Shown here piece by piece: positions 32,801-45,657 of a stretch of 64,000 bases of DNA. Numbering within the stretch: the first letter of the stretch is position 1; every line of letters begins with the position of its first letter. The notes beneath the pieces were generated by a model. It did no database searches and was not told the DNA's origin. It saw nothing but the letters and a program-made list of their open reading frames with translations. The position numbers were made by a program, and so were the translations under genes. Source of the stretch: Carex sylvatica (Eukaryota; Streptophyta; Magnoliopsida; Poales; Cyperaceae); the NCBI GenBank assembly GCA_964058845.1, contig CAXKVR010000332.1:90924-154923 (forward strand). The letters are read 5' to 3'.

Positions 32801-33121
32801 AGAAAATTATTAAGTACCAGGATTTAATTGGAGGTCTAAAATTCAATATTTTCAGAAACGGACAAATGTATATTGGCTTGCGTGTAGCATCTTGATTATA
32901 TTGCTGCTGCCGCTGTTCTATCTATTGGTATACTTGCACCGAAGGTATCTTCTGCTTTAATAAAATGTTTCTTCCGTCTGTTTCTTTGCTTATATTTTCG
33001 GTATCGTTTGGTACATTGATTGACATTAACCTGCTCTGTTTCTCTCTGTAGGGAAATGAAAACAGATATTAAATTCTTCAAACGAATTGCAAAAGCAGGA
33101 CACAACAAAAAGGCCTCATAA
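29870..33121 (+). CDS. type I membrane protein with one C2H2 finger and KKXX tail (apparent frameshift)
   Basis: Nine exons: 29870-29953, 30376-30401 (26 nt), 30463-30624, 31078-31287, 31673-31795, 32392-32449, 32536-32609, 32856-32944, 33052-33121. The N-terminus is a signal peptide (MAAEGVVRIYSLAVILFSLV). A Cys-rich domain follows, with a C-X2-C-X12-H-X4-H finger encoded in exon 4 (CGFC...HFDNRH), then a transmembrane segment in exon 8 (WLACSILIILLLPLFYLL) and a basic tail ending KKAS, a dilysine ER-retrieval signal. This predicts an ER/early-secretory type I protein with the finger in the lumen. Exon 3 is open in one frame up to about 30507 and in another after it; the exons sum to 896 nt, and one extra base would make 897 (298 aa). 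The site is near the A-run at 30497-30502. I recognise it as a conserved plant C2H2-annotated protein of unknown function. Confidence 0.75.
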
Positions 33122-34994
33122 GCTGTTGTATTAGTACAAATGAATTTTTTTGTTGAAGGTAAGTACATTTACTCTCTTGCACCAGATCAATACTGGAGCG
33201 GTACTGCTTAGTTCATATTTCTTTTCAGCCGGCTTATGTTTGGTTTTGATTTATGTTTTGTTGGGAGTTTATGGCTGCACTAGGGTTAACTTGAATTTTC
33301 GAGATAAATTGAAGCCTTATTGCCAAGCCCTTGGTCAATTTTTTCACAGAAAAATTCTGTGATACCCATCTAGTTATAAGTTGCAGAAGAAATCGTAACC
33401 TTCTCTGTACTTCAATAATTACCCTACTTTGTTTGAGAAGTTAAAAAATAAAATTGACTGGTAGCTAACATCTAATGATACTGGCAGTTTACTTTGGTTG
33501 ATGTCATTAGGAACAAGATAATGACTAATTTTATAATTGGAAGAATTGGTTAAGGGGTTTCTACGGTCTTAATATAACATTTTTAAATTTACTTATTGCA
33601 ATTTTTTTTTTAATCCTGTCAAATGAGTATGTGGTGTTAAATGATAACAAAATTGTGTGGAGCATGTTTCGACTCTCGTTTCTTTAATAGTAAAAAGGCA
33701 TGGCTCTCCACTTTTGTGTAGGTGCTCTTTGTAAATTTGAATGCTTTAGGATCAAAATTTTGGGTTTATTGTGGTGCTCTTTGTATATTTGAATGCTTTG
33801 GGATATAATTTTTTGGGTCTATAGTGCTCATTATGGTTCATATGCCTGTAATGACTTTATAGGTTTGTTTTATCGTGTCAACTAACTCCTGACAGTACAT
33901 GTAGGAAACATATCAAGATCGTGATTCCAACTCACGCAAACAAATAGATGGAACTAGCACCGTGTACTGTTAAATTGTAACTCAGTTTAGATTTCTTTTT
34001 TTAAGTCAACTTTGTTGTAGTTATTAAAAGAACAAAAATGTCGTAATTATTTTTTTTACATTTGTTTTATTGTAAACATATTGTTTTATATTAAAGTAAT
34101 AGCATTTTTGGAGTCAACTTAGTTGTAGTTATTGAAAGATTTTGCAGATCGATAAATAGTACTTTTACCTGAAGCATGAACTTATTTGTACAAATAACTA
34201 GCAAGTTAGAATTGAATGACAATATGACATCTGATTATATTACGAGCTCATAATTTTTAATTATGTAAGAAATGTCTACATTTATGGACTAATAATTTTT
34301 CAAATTTGACTTCTTCCCAAGCCGCACTGTCGATAAACCATGCTAGTCTTTGTGCTTAACAGGAAGTACCTGAAATGACAAAACCAGACATCAAGTACTA
34401 TTAGCAAATACTGAAATATTTAAATTTAAAAAGAACTTGTTTTACTTGTACAGAAAACGCGTAGTTGCTCAAGCTCTGGAGGCAAACTTTTGACACAGGT
34501 AAACTAATTAGTTCATATTTTACATAACACTTCATTAGATCTCAAAATTAACTTGTCGAGTTGCAATATTTACTGGATATATATTCCTAGGTTAGTACTT
34601 TCTTTACAGAATGACACTTCATTTTAGTTGAAACCATTGAAATTTGCAACATGCAAAGATTTGATGTGTGTTAAGATCTCCAGCAGAAAAATATCATTTA
34701 TTCAAAGTGATAAAAATCACAGAACCCTGATCAGGAGATTTTGATCATACCCAAAGAGAGGCAATATATGTCTTTATTGGCTTTTCTAACTTCATATCTA
34801 TTGTACTTAGACATTATTGATCATTTGGGTGCCGCTAAGGACAGAAAAATAAGTCAAAAATTAATGCATAATAGAGAAGAAAAGGTAGAATTAACTTAGT
34901 TGTCTTCAAAATATCTCCTTTTTCTTTCTACCTGTCATTTGAACCGAGGGATGATGAAGGTCATGATTCAGGTAGGTATAACTGCATAACATTT
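33122..34994. other. spacer between convergent genes
   Basis: Holds the 3' flanks of the C2H2 membrane-protein gene and APC2. A short direct repeat (GGTGCTCTTTGTA..TTTGAATGCTTT) occurs at about 33720 and 33772. No gene or clear transposon seen. Confidence 0.6.
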
Positions 34995-37900
34995 CTACTT
35001 CTTTAAAGAGTACAATCCGTCCCTCATTTCTATCTTTTCCTCGGATATGAGATCAGACAGAAAGCTCTGCAATTGGTGGAGCGACTTGTCGTATGTTGGT
35101 TCAGAGATGCAAAACATCTGAAATATATCATTTTGTTAGAAGCTTAAAGATAACTAAATTACATAAGATATGTTGTAGCATGAAAAATTGAGCCAACTTA
35201 CCTTTAAAGTGTTGTGTATTTTGTCAAGTGTTGCGGTGCCGTAATTAGTGAGCAATCCCATGATAAATTTCTGCAATGCCATTGGAAGAGTACATGATCA
35301 TCCACTACTAAGATTGCCTCTAATATAAAAAGGGGGATTCAAAGCTACTTGAATTGGACAAATTGTGTTTGTTGCCCAGAATGCATAAAATATTCCCCAT
35401 AACTTGTCAGGATTGAATATCCCACCAAACTGTACAAGGTCCTTCCATTTTTTGCCCAAGGATCCCCTAATGTCTAGCTCATCAAAAGAATGAGAAAAAT
35501 GGGTATCTTGGGCACATCCTGAAGCATGATGTACATAAAAAAATTGCAATTCTTAGGACACAATGAATATTTAAAGATTTTGTTGGATCAATAGCAAAAT
35601 TCTATCCTTTAATATATGACGAAAAAACCTTGGTACAGGCCTTTTAGCCTGCCTTCTGTATCAGATAAAAAAAAGGTTAAAACCTCAAACACCATCATCT
35701 CTTTAATCAGCTGCTCCTCTACAGAGGCTACAGATCTCTCGGATTCTTCTTCCATCAATTGGCAGCCTTCACTTGCAAGGCCATTCTTGTTCAAATCTGC
35801 CATGTTGTCTACTATGGTAAAACTCGGGGCGTCAGGTTCCGGCCCTGCTGACTCTGTCAGGATTCCCTAAAAGACATTAAAGTGAAAAAGGAATGGTTAC
35901 TGTTAATTGAGGGTTACAAACATGCAATTTAAGATCGGAGACTCCAAGTCTCCAACTTGGTTTTCTAATGCAATTGATTTGTTTGGAGAGTCAATCATAT
36001 TTCATGCACTTGCATAATAATACCCATACTCTTTTAAAAAGTAACTACTACTAGCACCCAACAGTTTTTCAATTATTTGAGATAATACCCAATAACTAGA
36101 TTGCTGCAATGGAAAACTTATAATCAACTACATGTTAACAATTTCATGCATATTCCAGCAAATTTTCATCAAAGTAAAATTTAAACTAATATCATACCAT
36201 AAAGATGTAGATGTGTTATTTTTTTTTTGGCAAGGGTAGATTATAAATCGATTTTGTAGAATTATATGAAAATTTTTAAAGGCAAGTTGGTAGCAAATCT
36301 TAATCAAACAAGCTATCTAGTGAGGTAAATATCAGCTTATCAGCTGCTATCACCTGACTCTGTCAAGATTCCAAGCTAGAAGAGAAAAAAATAGTTAGTA
36401 TCAGGGAATGGATAATTTGATAATAAGGCCTATTTGAGTTTAAGCTACAAAGCACTGATTAGAAAGGAAATGGAAAAGAAAAACTCCATTATTAGTCACA
36501 GCTATGCTGGTTGCAAAAGCTATTTTTAATTTTGTATTTCTTCTTCCTTTTTCTTTTTCCGATTATTAACATAACTTTCTTTACAAAAGCTATCACATTT
36601 TCATGAATTAGAAGCCTATAGAAACGTGATAAAATTTTGTACAATACCTTACTAATCCAAAAACTTATTCTCCTGTTTAATGTATCCGCAGGCATCCCAA
36701 TTTCTGCTGCAAGGCTTTTAGAACTCCAACTAAAGAAACCATATAGCATTATTACAATTATGCGGCATATAAAGAGAAGTTAGACAAGTAACCATGATTA
36801 ATATTCAATACCTTGGTCTCTCCTGAAATTGCATTATAATAGCAGCATGAACAGGTGATACAGTGAATCGCATACTCCTGTCTTCAAATTGTAGTTCCAA
36901 CTGATAACAGAACTTAGTGAGATTACATAAAATGAGTTTAAATAACACACAAAAAAAAAAAATTAGGATGCTCTCACAACCTTTACTGTTCCCAGGTTTT
37001 TCTTCCACATCAGCTTTCGAGGGGTTTTTATCTCGTGGAACCTCTTGGCATAATCAGATAATAACCGGTTGACTGAAGAAGGAATATTGAGTTCTTCTTC
37101 CTAGAAAATAGTAAACTAAGGTAATGAAATAATATAACAGACTTTAAAAAGAAATTTTTACAAGTTATCTTTTAGTTTCACAAAACAGTGAACTTATGGA
37201 CTATCTTATAATGTAAGTTTAATTTTCGAAGTAGTAACCTTTAATTAGAATATAAAGAAATATGAATATTACTTATTTCAATAAATATATTCATTTTTCA
37301 TTAAAACAAGAGATTATGCTAGTAGTTTCAATAATCATGTTCATTTTTCATTTAGGAGCTCCCTGAAAATACCAATTCCAAATAAATAAAACAACAAATT
37401 ACTTGAATTGGTGGCCAGAAGTTTGAAGATATAATAGTAGCATCAAGAATGTCAAGTGAGATGTTCATTTCTCCTTGCTCAGAACCTTGACAAAAGAAAA
37501 CGAAGAAATGAGTAAATAACTATTATGCACTTGGATCTCACGTCCAAAAGTAAATTGAGCTAATAAAACCTGAGTTTTTCATATTACCAGGGGCTGCAGC
37601 TTTTCCCAGAGTTGCTTTGATGTTAGCATTTGTCCTCTTCGAATCAATCAGATCATTCAACATGATTTCACACTTCTGCATGCTGCTTTCCCCAAAGTGT
37701 ATCTACAATTAAGATAAACATAGTGGGAAAAGCACATAAATAGCAACACAAAGACACAGACAAACAGGCACACAACAAGGTGGTGGTGGTGGTGGTGGTG
37801 GGAGGATAATGGACTAGTTCATATTGAAAAAAAGGCTTTTGAACTTCTTACTTGGTTAATTATTCTACCTACTTATATAAGGTTTTTGAGTATATCAGGA

Positions 37901-40900
37901 CTTGCATGACCTGATGATCACCTTAAAATAAATTAAATGTGGGCCCTTTTCTCCAACAGCAAAAAAACAAAGAGTAAAAGAAGCAGAGAAAATAGTCAAC
38001 ACAGCACAAGATTACATAGATAACAAAACCTTAAGGAGCTCCAAAGTGCGAATCTCGGAGTCAATATCATAATCAGACTTGTTGAGAAGTTTCTCCGCCA
38101 ACATTACTCGGTATTCATTTACGAGCTGATCCTTTGAGCCAATTATACCCACCATCAATTCGAGTATGTCAATTTTTCGTCTGTTTCGGCTTCCTTTTAA
38201 TGGATCAGCTTCTACAGGGTCAGGTTCCCAGCTGTCAGAATGCAACAGTTGCATGTCAAATTGCAAAAATAAAAAAAAATTAAAAAATTAAAAAAATAAA
38301 GAAACAGAGGAAAATAAATATACATATACTATTCAGATTTGGCAAGAAACTGAGGACATGACATTTATTTGTTTGCTTGGAACAAAGATTTAGCGTATCG
38401 GTATTTGCTCCTGAATCTATCTGCTATGGTAAAGGTACTATTTCAATCATGTTTTTGGACCCCTAATTCCTTTAAGTGTTACTGGGCTCATTAGGTGCTT
38501 AGTTTTTTAGACTGAGGGTAAACTAGAGACGTGATCCATTAAGTTCAAGATTGAATGCACACTTGAGACTTAAGCAGAAAACTGGGTCAACATGAGGATT
38601 AATGAAATATATGATGTTTAGTAGGGGGTTAACTGCATATTCTGGGAACAGGTACCACATCAGTTAGGTTCTGCACCATACCAATTTATGCTGTACAAAT
38701 ATTCATACCACGTAAATGACATACCGCTCGGCATTTAACCATGCTTGCTTCTCATCAGTTCCACCATCCTCCTCAAAATCTGCACCATCCTGGTTCTCAG
38801 CATCTCTGTTCAACTCCTCCAAGAGACTATCTCCTGCATTCCCTGAACCACCACTGTTACCTCCGGTACCATCTGTCAGCATAGTAACAATGCACTTTAT
38901 TGTGTCCTTTCTACCCCTCAGATAATCCCTGATTGGCTCTCCTACTGCTTCTAGAAACACACCAGCTGGGTCGATTGTTCTTAGCGCTTTTATGGTAGAT
39001 ACATATTGGTGCAATATGTCATTGGTTGATGCACCGGCTGTCAAAAGACGGTATTTTAGAGAGGATATGAAGGAGTCAACAAGTTTTGAGTGTTGGCCGG
39101 TGTACTCGAGGCATCGTTTCAGGTCCTCTATCGCAGGAGAGCTAAAAAATTCCAGCAATATGGTAAAGGTGTAGTTACAAAGAATGGATAATAAAAGATA
39201 AATTTGCAACACAAACACCTCAATTTAACTTGAGATTGCAGAACAGCCCCTTCTTTTTATTAATTGCAAAAGGTCAGTTATTATTTGGCCATTAATACAT
39301 GCTACATGCTAGCACAACAGAAAACAACAAGTTATTAGTCGGGAATGATCTTCATTAAAACAGATTGCCCATTAATTTAGAGTAAAAGATTAAGTAATCT
39401 ATATTGTACTTCTTAAACCAGTTTTAAACCCAGCTATCCTTGTCAAATACTAACAGTAGGGGCTATTTTGCAAAATAAAATAAAATAAGAGTTTTCTACA
39501 AATTCATAATAAGTTGGGGAATGTTTGGAGCTTTATATGAGTAATTGCTGTGCAAATGAGAATGTCTACCTGTCTGGATAATCTACAATGATTTCAAAAA
39601 GTTTCCCTATTCTCAAGTCTTGCAAGGTCTCATAGGCAAAATATTCGAGCCGCAGTTGCCATCTAACAAGGGCTTCAGAAGGGATGCCAATCCCTGGAAA
39701 GGATGAAGGTTGAGAAGCTAAAGGCGACTTTTCATTCAGTGATTCTTTTTCATATTCAATGGAGTCTCCTAGGTATCCCAGCAAGTCATGCAAGAACTGA
39801 AGAGGTACAGCCTAGAGAGAGAGAGATGGTGAGATCAAGTCTGAACAATTAAGATGTTCTGCAAGCAGTACTGTGTAAATGGTATTCAACATGTATTGTT
39901 TTGTAGTTTGTAATATCCTCCAATTCTATACCAATTCGAATTATCCCATACTCATATAACTTAAATTGTAATTTGAGGCCATCAATGAAACTGTGATAAT
40001 GCTGATGGATTGGATTGAACATAAAACAGTACTGATTGAAGGCATTACAAAAGTTACCAGCTCAGCACCAAAACACCAAATTTGGTCAAGAAAAGGCACC
40101 AAAATCAACACAAGTTATACTGGGACAAGTAAGAAAATATGTACCAGTTTATTAATCAAAAGGTACACAATATCCAACAAATTACAGTAGATCAAATGAT
40201 ATACAGAATCAACTAAGGTGCACTATGAATAGCTTGAAGATGTTTGCTTTGCTGGCATCATTTGAAGATAGATTAAAGTAAAAGAAGATTTAACTAAAAA
40301 AATATTCAGCTACAAATGCTAACAGAGAAGGGTCAAAAAGTTTACCCGAATCCACTTCTTCAATGACCAAAGAACAGGAACCCTGTAATCATCTCCCGCT
40401 AATTCATTAACCTTTGACTGCTCAGAAAGTTATAGAAGGTACAAAATAATGCTTCAGTAATTAGTTAGGAATGTTTTCATGTGTGCCCCTACCTAAATCC
40501 AGCGAGTGGCATGATACTATTCAAGACAACATATATCACGCATACCCTTTCAAAACATGGGAAATATCTCCCAGTCACAGCCTCTTGTTGTTTTCTCAAT
40601 AGTTTGTAAACTACCCCTTGTATTTTCTCGTTTAACTAACGAAAATATAGATGAGCACAGAGGGTTTGTTTTAGAATTTCTTTTACAACATAGTAAAGGG
40701 ATGAGTTGAACCAGGATTTATTTGTTGCTTTATACGATTAATATCTTTTGAGATTTGGAAGGCAATACATATATCGTCTAATTAAATAAGTAGTGAAATT
40801 GCTGTAATTCGTAATTACATAAACCTCACTTACCTTTAAAAGCAAAAATATGGCAAAGGAGTAGGCATCTTCAGCCATGGAGGTAAAACCAAGACTCCTT

Positions 40901-42768
40901 AGGTCACTGACAACCTTTCCAATTTGCATAACCAAACCATTGCACTCACACGAGGAAGTATCCATATGATAAAAATCAGTATCGTTTTGCGAATCATGAA
41001 TGTTGATCTCAAGTTCATAACTATCACCATCAGCTATCATAGAGTTCAGTTCTTCCAGCTTTTTCTTGAAATATATTCTCAGTATATCTATAATTGAGGG
41101 CAATAACTATAAAATTAGGAAGCAGATTATGCTGGTTATTTTAGAGATGACCTTTGTCAACAATATATAAGACATATAAGACAATCATCTGCTTGGTACC
41201 AGCCAACTATCTGAGTCAACTAATGTGCTGCGCCATATAATTAGCAGAAAACCTCACCTCATCACAGCCCTTACAAACCTGTGCCAACCATCTGAGTGAA
41301 TTAATATGTTGTGTCATATAATACCAGAAAACTTCATATATACATACAGGCTATGAAAATTGTTACTTTTGTAGACCTTATAGTCATTATAATAAAAATC
41401 ATCAATTTATCTTAGTTGATCAAGTATCTTTATTGCAAAGTTATTGCAGATGCAGGTTTGCATCAAACTGTTGCTTAAGAAACCCCACAATTCTACTGTT
41501 TACTTTAGACATCTAGAAACTTGTAAAAATTGTTACTTCGAATCAATGAGCTTTCTAGCCAGGCTGTTGATGGTAGCGGATTAATATTAAGAGCGGCAGC
41601 AGTATAATTTGGGAATATTAAGTACCATATTGCACCTATGCAAAGTAAGACATTTCAGATTGCATATGAACATTGTAAATCTTTTAGGGAAAATATTCAA
41701 TACTGAACTTCACAAGGGAACAAATAATATTTTTGTTTTAATATGACCTGGAAAATCCCAAGGCAGTGTTGTGAGAAGAACTGAAGACACCATCAATTGG
41801 TACCTAGACATGAGTTGTGAACTAGGATGCTCTATCTCTGACTCTCTTTTTGCAATTCTGTCCTCATATGACTTCAAACTTTCGACCAGAACCAAAAGGC
41901 AGTTTTCCTGGGATCTCTTTTCTGAGCAAATTTCTTTCAAAGACTTGCTCAGTATCTCCTCAGGCCAGTTATCTTGTTCCTATAAAATTTTGGTTATTAG
42001 GAATAAATAACATGACAGTCATTGAAAAATCCACTGCTAGGGCGCCACTTTTTCTTCAGCATGATAAAAAAGATGATGATACCAATTATGTTTAGACATA
42101 GAAAAATCCAATCCAGGGATATAACCCATCATGTCCAAAAACTAAGAGGGAAAAACAAGAAAAAGCAAATTTGATGGCTTACATGAAAATTAGCCTTCTC
42201 AATTGCAGAGGCATAACAGTAGGAATGAAATTGTTGCCAAAATTTCTTGACTGCTGACTTCTTGAATGCTTCCTACAAGAAATTACAAAAAAAACTAAAG
42301 ATTATATAACTACTACAAAATGAAGCAGTTGCTATGTACTCTTTGAGTAAATTACTGATGTATTTTTTTTTTTTTTTTCTGAATTAGACTTTAACAGGGC
42401 TCTGCATAATGCTCCTTAAACTGCTTACCTTCTAGGAAAGCTTATATTGAAATGTGAAACATATTGGCAAAAATATTACATTAAAGGGTACATTTGCAAA
42501 AGGTCAGGTACCTAAATTAAGAGAGCAAGCACACAACTGAAATTACCTCCAAAGAGAGAAGAAAGTGGTCTTGGAGGAGAGAGGCGAGGCCATGGTCGCA
42601 CAGCGTTGCGATGGTGGGTCCCAACTGGGAATCCAGACCGCAACTGGGGACATTTTGATAAAGGAGAGAATCAGTGAGGTCGCAGAAGTGGGCCCAGTAT
42701 TGTAGAATGCCTGCGATTGCATCTTCTGAAAGTGAATCCAACGCTTCTGGGTCGCATAGCATGGCCAT
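34995..42768 (-). CDS. APC2: anaphase-promoting complex subunit 2 (cullin subunit)
   Basis: Sixteen minus-strand exons: 42768-42547, 42272-42183, 41979-41748, 41087-40834, 40417-40346, 39811-39570, 39141-38725, 38231-38030, 37702-37588, 37485-37403, 37100-36981, 36900-36812, 36729-36648, 35866-35684, 35270-35202, 35117-34995. Phases agree at every junction; the product is 864 aa, the length of plant APC2. The cullin-homology part includes SRNRRKIDILELMVGIIGSK and NEYRVMLAEKLLNKSDYDID. The C-terminal winged-helix block reads TYDKSLHQLQSFLSDLISEE and ends GLYSLKK. APC2 binds the RING subunit APC11 and forms the catalytic core of the APC/C ubiquitin ligase, which drives mitotic exit and gametogenesis in plants. 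It is normally single-copy and essential. An exon-14-like fragment lies in the intron at 36353-36376. Confidence 0.96.
36353..36376 (-). repeat. duplicated fragment of APC2 exon 14
   Basis: On the minus strand this reads TTGGAATCTTGACAGAGTCA and then G|GTGATAG. APC2 exon 14 (35866) starts GGAATCCTGACAGAGTCAGC. The 19-nt match sits in the intron between exons 13 and 14, with a TCTAG acceptor-like sequence before it and a GTGATA donor-like sequence after it. It may be a remnant of exon duplication. Confidence 0.55.
37779..37802. repeat. (GGT)n microsatellite in an APC2 intron
   Basis: About seven GGT units in the intron between APC2 exons 8 and 9. No coding role. Confidence 0.85.
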
Positions 42769-43324
42769 AGGCTCCGACGCTCGGGGTGGCAGTGGGGTGA
42801 CAGCGCAAGAGCGGGATTGAAGGGTTTAGAAGGCGCGAGAGAGAAATTACATAACAGCCCTCCCAAAATCCCAATTATATTGATAATAGTCGTTCTTTTA
42901 TCCTGAATTATTGACTTTGGTTCGAGTTAGAATTTTTTTTTATTTAATAAAGTTTCACAAACTATTGATTTGATTCAATCAAACAAGTCTCTATTTTATC
43001 GTTCATCAAGCATCTGAATTATTATACTCAGCTTAATTGAACATTTTTTTTAACTGTAACTATTGACTCAATCTAAAAGTATTATTCACGGTATGATCTA
43101 CACCGTCCGATCTATGTAAAAGTTTGTACGGACGGTTAAATTTTTTGAAGTCATTTAAATTAATTAACTTTGAATTCGTTAACACGAATTTCAAAACAAA
43201 TTGAACGGATCCGACTTTGAATAAGTTTTTTTTTCCAAATCCTTTGAATAAAACTCAATCATTCGTATCTTTTTCTTTATTTTTTTTTCCTCCAATGCTC
43301 TGTTTGAGTGCCGTTTTTATTTAT
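42769..43324. other. 5' flank of APC2
   Basis: The first 80 bp are GC-richer and likely hold the APC2 5' UTR. The rest is AT-rich. No further gene is seen. Confidence 0.5.
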
Positions 43325-44125
43325 TTACCACCCTAATAATTCATAATTAAATCATTACCACTCAATTAATCAGATTTAATATTCCACCATGAACACATAC
43401 CCAGTATGCAGACGGATCCCAATCGGAACGCATACCCAGTACGCGAACGGATCGGTGCACAGACTGGATATGCGTACCGAAATTGATTTTTTAATATATT
43501 TTTTTATTTTTATTAATCCGTCCGCATACCTAGTATGCACACAGATTTTTTTTTAGTTCTGTTATGAATTGTTTGAAATTTTTTGACCAATTTTTTTTTT
43601 TTTCTATTATGTTTCATTCTGTGATTTTTAGAATTATATGTGCACATAAAATTTGATGGTGGAATTGTAGAAAATAAAACGCACATATTTAACAAATAAA
43701 TTTTTGGACTAAATTTGAACTAAAAATTACTATAACAAATTATACACACAATCTGAGCAGCATTTTGTACTAAGTTGGTGTACAAATTGCTACAAATTAC
43801 ACGCACAATTTGATAAATATTTTATATTACAAATTATATACGCATAATAGAAAAAAAAATTTAATCAAAAAATTTCAAACAATTCATAACAGAACTAAAA
43901 AAGTAAAATATCCGTGCGCATACTGGGTATGCGGACTAATTAATAAAAAAAATAAAAAAAAATCAATTTCGATATGCATACCTAGTCCGCGCACCGATCC
44001 GTTTGCGTACTGGGTATGTGTTCCGATTGGGATCCGTCCGCATACTGGGTATGTGTTTGTGGTAGAATCTTAAATCTGATTAATCAGGTGGTAATAATTT
44101 AATTCTGATTTATTAGAGTGGTAAG
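43325..44125. mobile_element. ~800-bp near-perfect foldback element
   Basis: Left-arm blocks in order (TTTACCACCCTAATAA, ATTAAATCATTACCAC, TTAATCAGATTTAA, ACACATACCCAGTATGC, GGATCCCAATCGGAAC, GAACGGATCGGTGC, ATTGATTTTTTA, CCGTCCGCATACC, AGTTCTGTTATGAATTG, TTTGAAATTTTTTGA) recur reverse-complemented and in mirrored order in the right arm. Arms are about 280 bp, with an AT-rich spacer at about 43600-43845 that is itself partly self-complementary. No coding potential. Superfamily not assigned. Confidence 0.85.
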
Positions 44126-45022
44126 AAAAATAATTTCAGATTTGAATGAGATAGACAGATGTAAGAGTGAAAATAGATCGGATACGGATTAAATAGTGAT
44201 AAAGCTATATCGAATTTGAATATTTATCTAATTATAATAGTAAATAATATAACTTTTTTATAATATATATAGTATATATTTATTATTCGGATATAAATAA
44301 TTAATTTTTTTTTAAATAAATTTACAATTTACTTTATTCCTAACTAATCATTGAATTTAGCCATTATAAATTCATTTGGAGCTAAAAGTAAGAAAATGGA
44401 GAAAAGAGGGCCCACCAGAAGGCATATTATTATGTTTTAACTAAAAAATGAGTTATAAGGGCCGTGTCAATGTACCAAAAAAAAGGAAATGGATAAAATA
44501 ATACATATAATTATGTTTAACGTTTAGAACGGACAAAATGGAATATTGACTATTCAACAATCATACAAAAAAACCTCTCAAATAAATCAGTATTTACGTT
44601 CCGTTTACAACTTTGAAGCAGGTTCGTTCGATGGGTCGGATGCCCACTCCATTCTATTCGATTCGCTTCATGATACTTAATGATATTTTAAGTGTTTCTG
44701 CATTACGAAGCGAATTGAATTAAAGAGAGCAGACATCAGACCTAAGATGTGCTTCAGAAAGAGGGAGAACTCTTTCATTAAAGAAAAAAAAGAGAGAATC
44801 CACACAATTACTTGCTCACGTCGTTCACCTACTTCAGAAGAAGATAATTAGAGAGAGAAAGAAAGGAACGCGGATACTACAGCGAGGAGAACGCGGGAGA
44901 ACACGCTATACAAAGTTTCAAAATTTGTACCCTTCAAATCGGAGTGTAGGTTTTACAATAGCGAGGAAAACTTGCACGATGCTCCTTCATTTTTCTTCTT
45001 TCCCCTTCCTCTGCGTATTGGG
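44126..45022. other. intergenic, no gene seen
   Basis: AT-rich up to about 44780. Then about 240 bp of GA-rich, higher-GC sequence (GAGAGAGAAAGAAAGG, GCGAGGAGAACGCGGGAGAA) resembles a plant 5' UTR, but no supported coding exon follows. Confidence 0.4.
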
Positions 45023-45030
45023 GTTGTGGA

Positions 45031-45601
45031 TAGGAATGGCAAAAAAGCCCAATTGGCTCGGTGGCTCGGTCTTACCCGCCCGGCTCGTCCTTTACCTAAT
45101 CGGCTCGACACTATGATGGGCTAGGTAAGGACGGGCCTAGAGACGGGTTGGGCTGGGTCTGGACTTATGTCGAAGCCCACAGGCAGCTCATGGACCTTTA
45201 TGTTAAAAAAAATAAGCAGACAAACCGTCTTTATTTGCTATTAAACTATAAATTATTTTGTTACTGCAGTAGCAAAATCACATCGTTGTTTGTTATTAAA
45301 CTATGAATTATTTTTTTTTCCATTAGAAAATTACGTTATGAATTATTTTATTTCTTGTACGGTTCATTTGATGTGGTTGAATATGGATGGGCCAGCAGGT
45401 ATGGGCAGGCCAGGCAAGCCCATGGGTTGGGCCAGGCAAGGGCGGGCAGGCATGGGCTTGCAGGAAAGACATATGGGCGGGCCGGGCATAGATTTTCAAG
45501 CTCATCAGATTGTGCCAGGTAGGTGGGCCATCAATTTTTAATGGGCAGGCTAGGCATGAGCTTAGTAAAATACCTGTGGACTTGGCACATTGCCATCCCT
45601 A
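45031..45601. mobile_element. hAT-type non-autonomous element
   Basis: Left end TAGGAATGGCAAAAAAGCCC; right end reverse-complemented TAGGGATGGCAATGTGCC. The 8-bp target duplication is GTTGTGGA (45023-45030) and ATTGTGGA (45602-45609), 7 of 8 identical. The interior has GC-rich GGGC/GGCAGGC clusters as subterminal repeats and no transposase. Confidence 0.85.
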
Positions 45602-45657
45602 ATTGTGGAGTACAGCCTTAGGATCAATGAGCTAGGAATCCAGAGATAAAAAATAAG

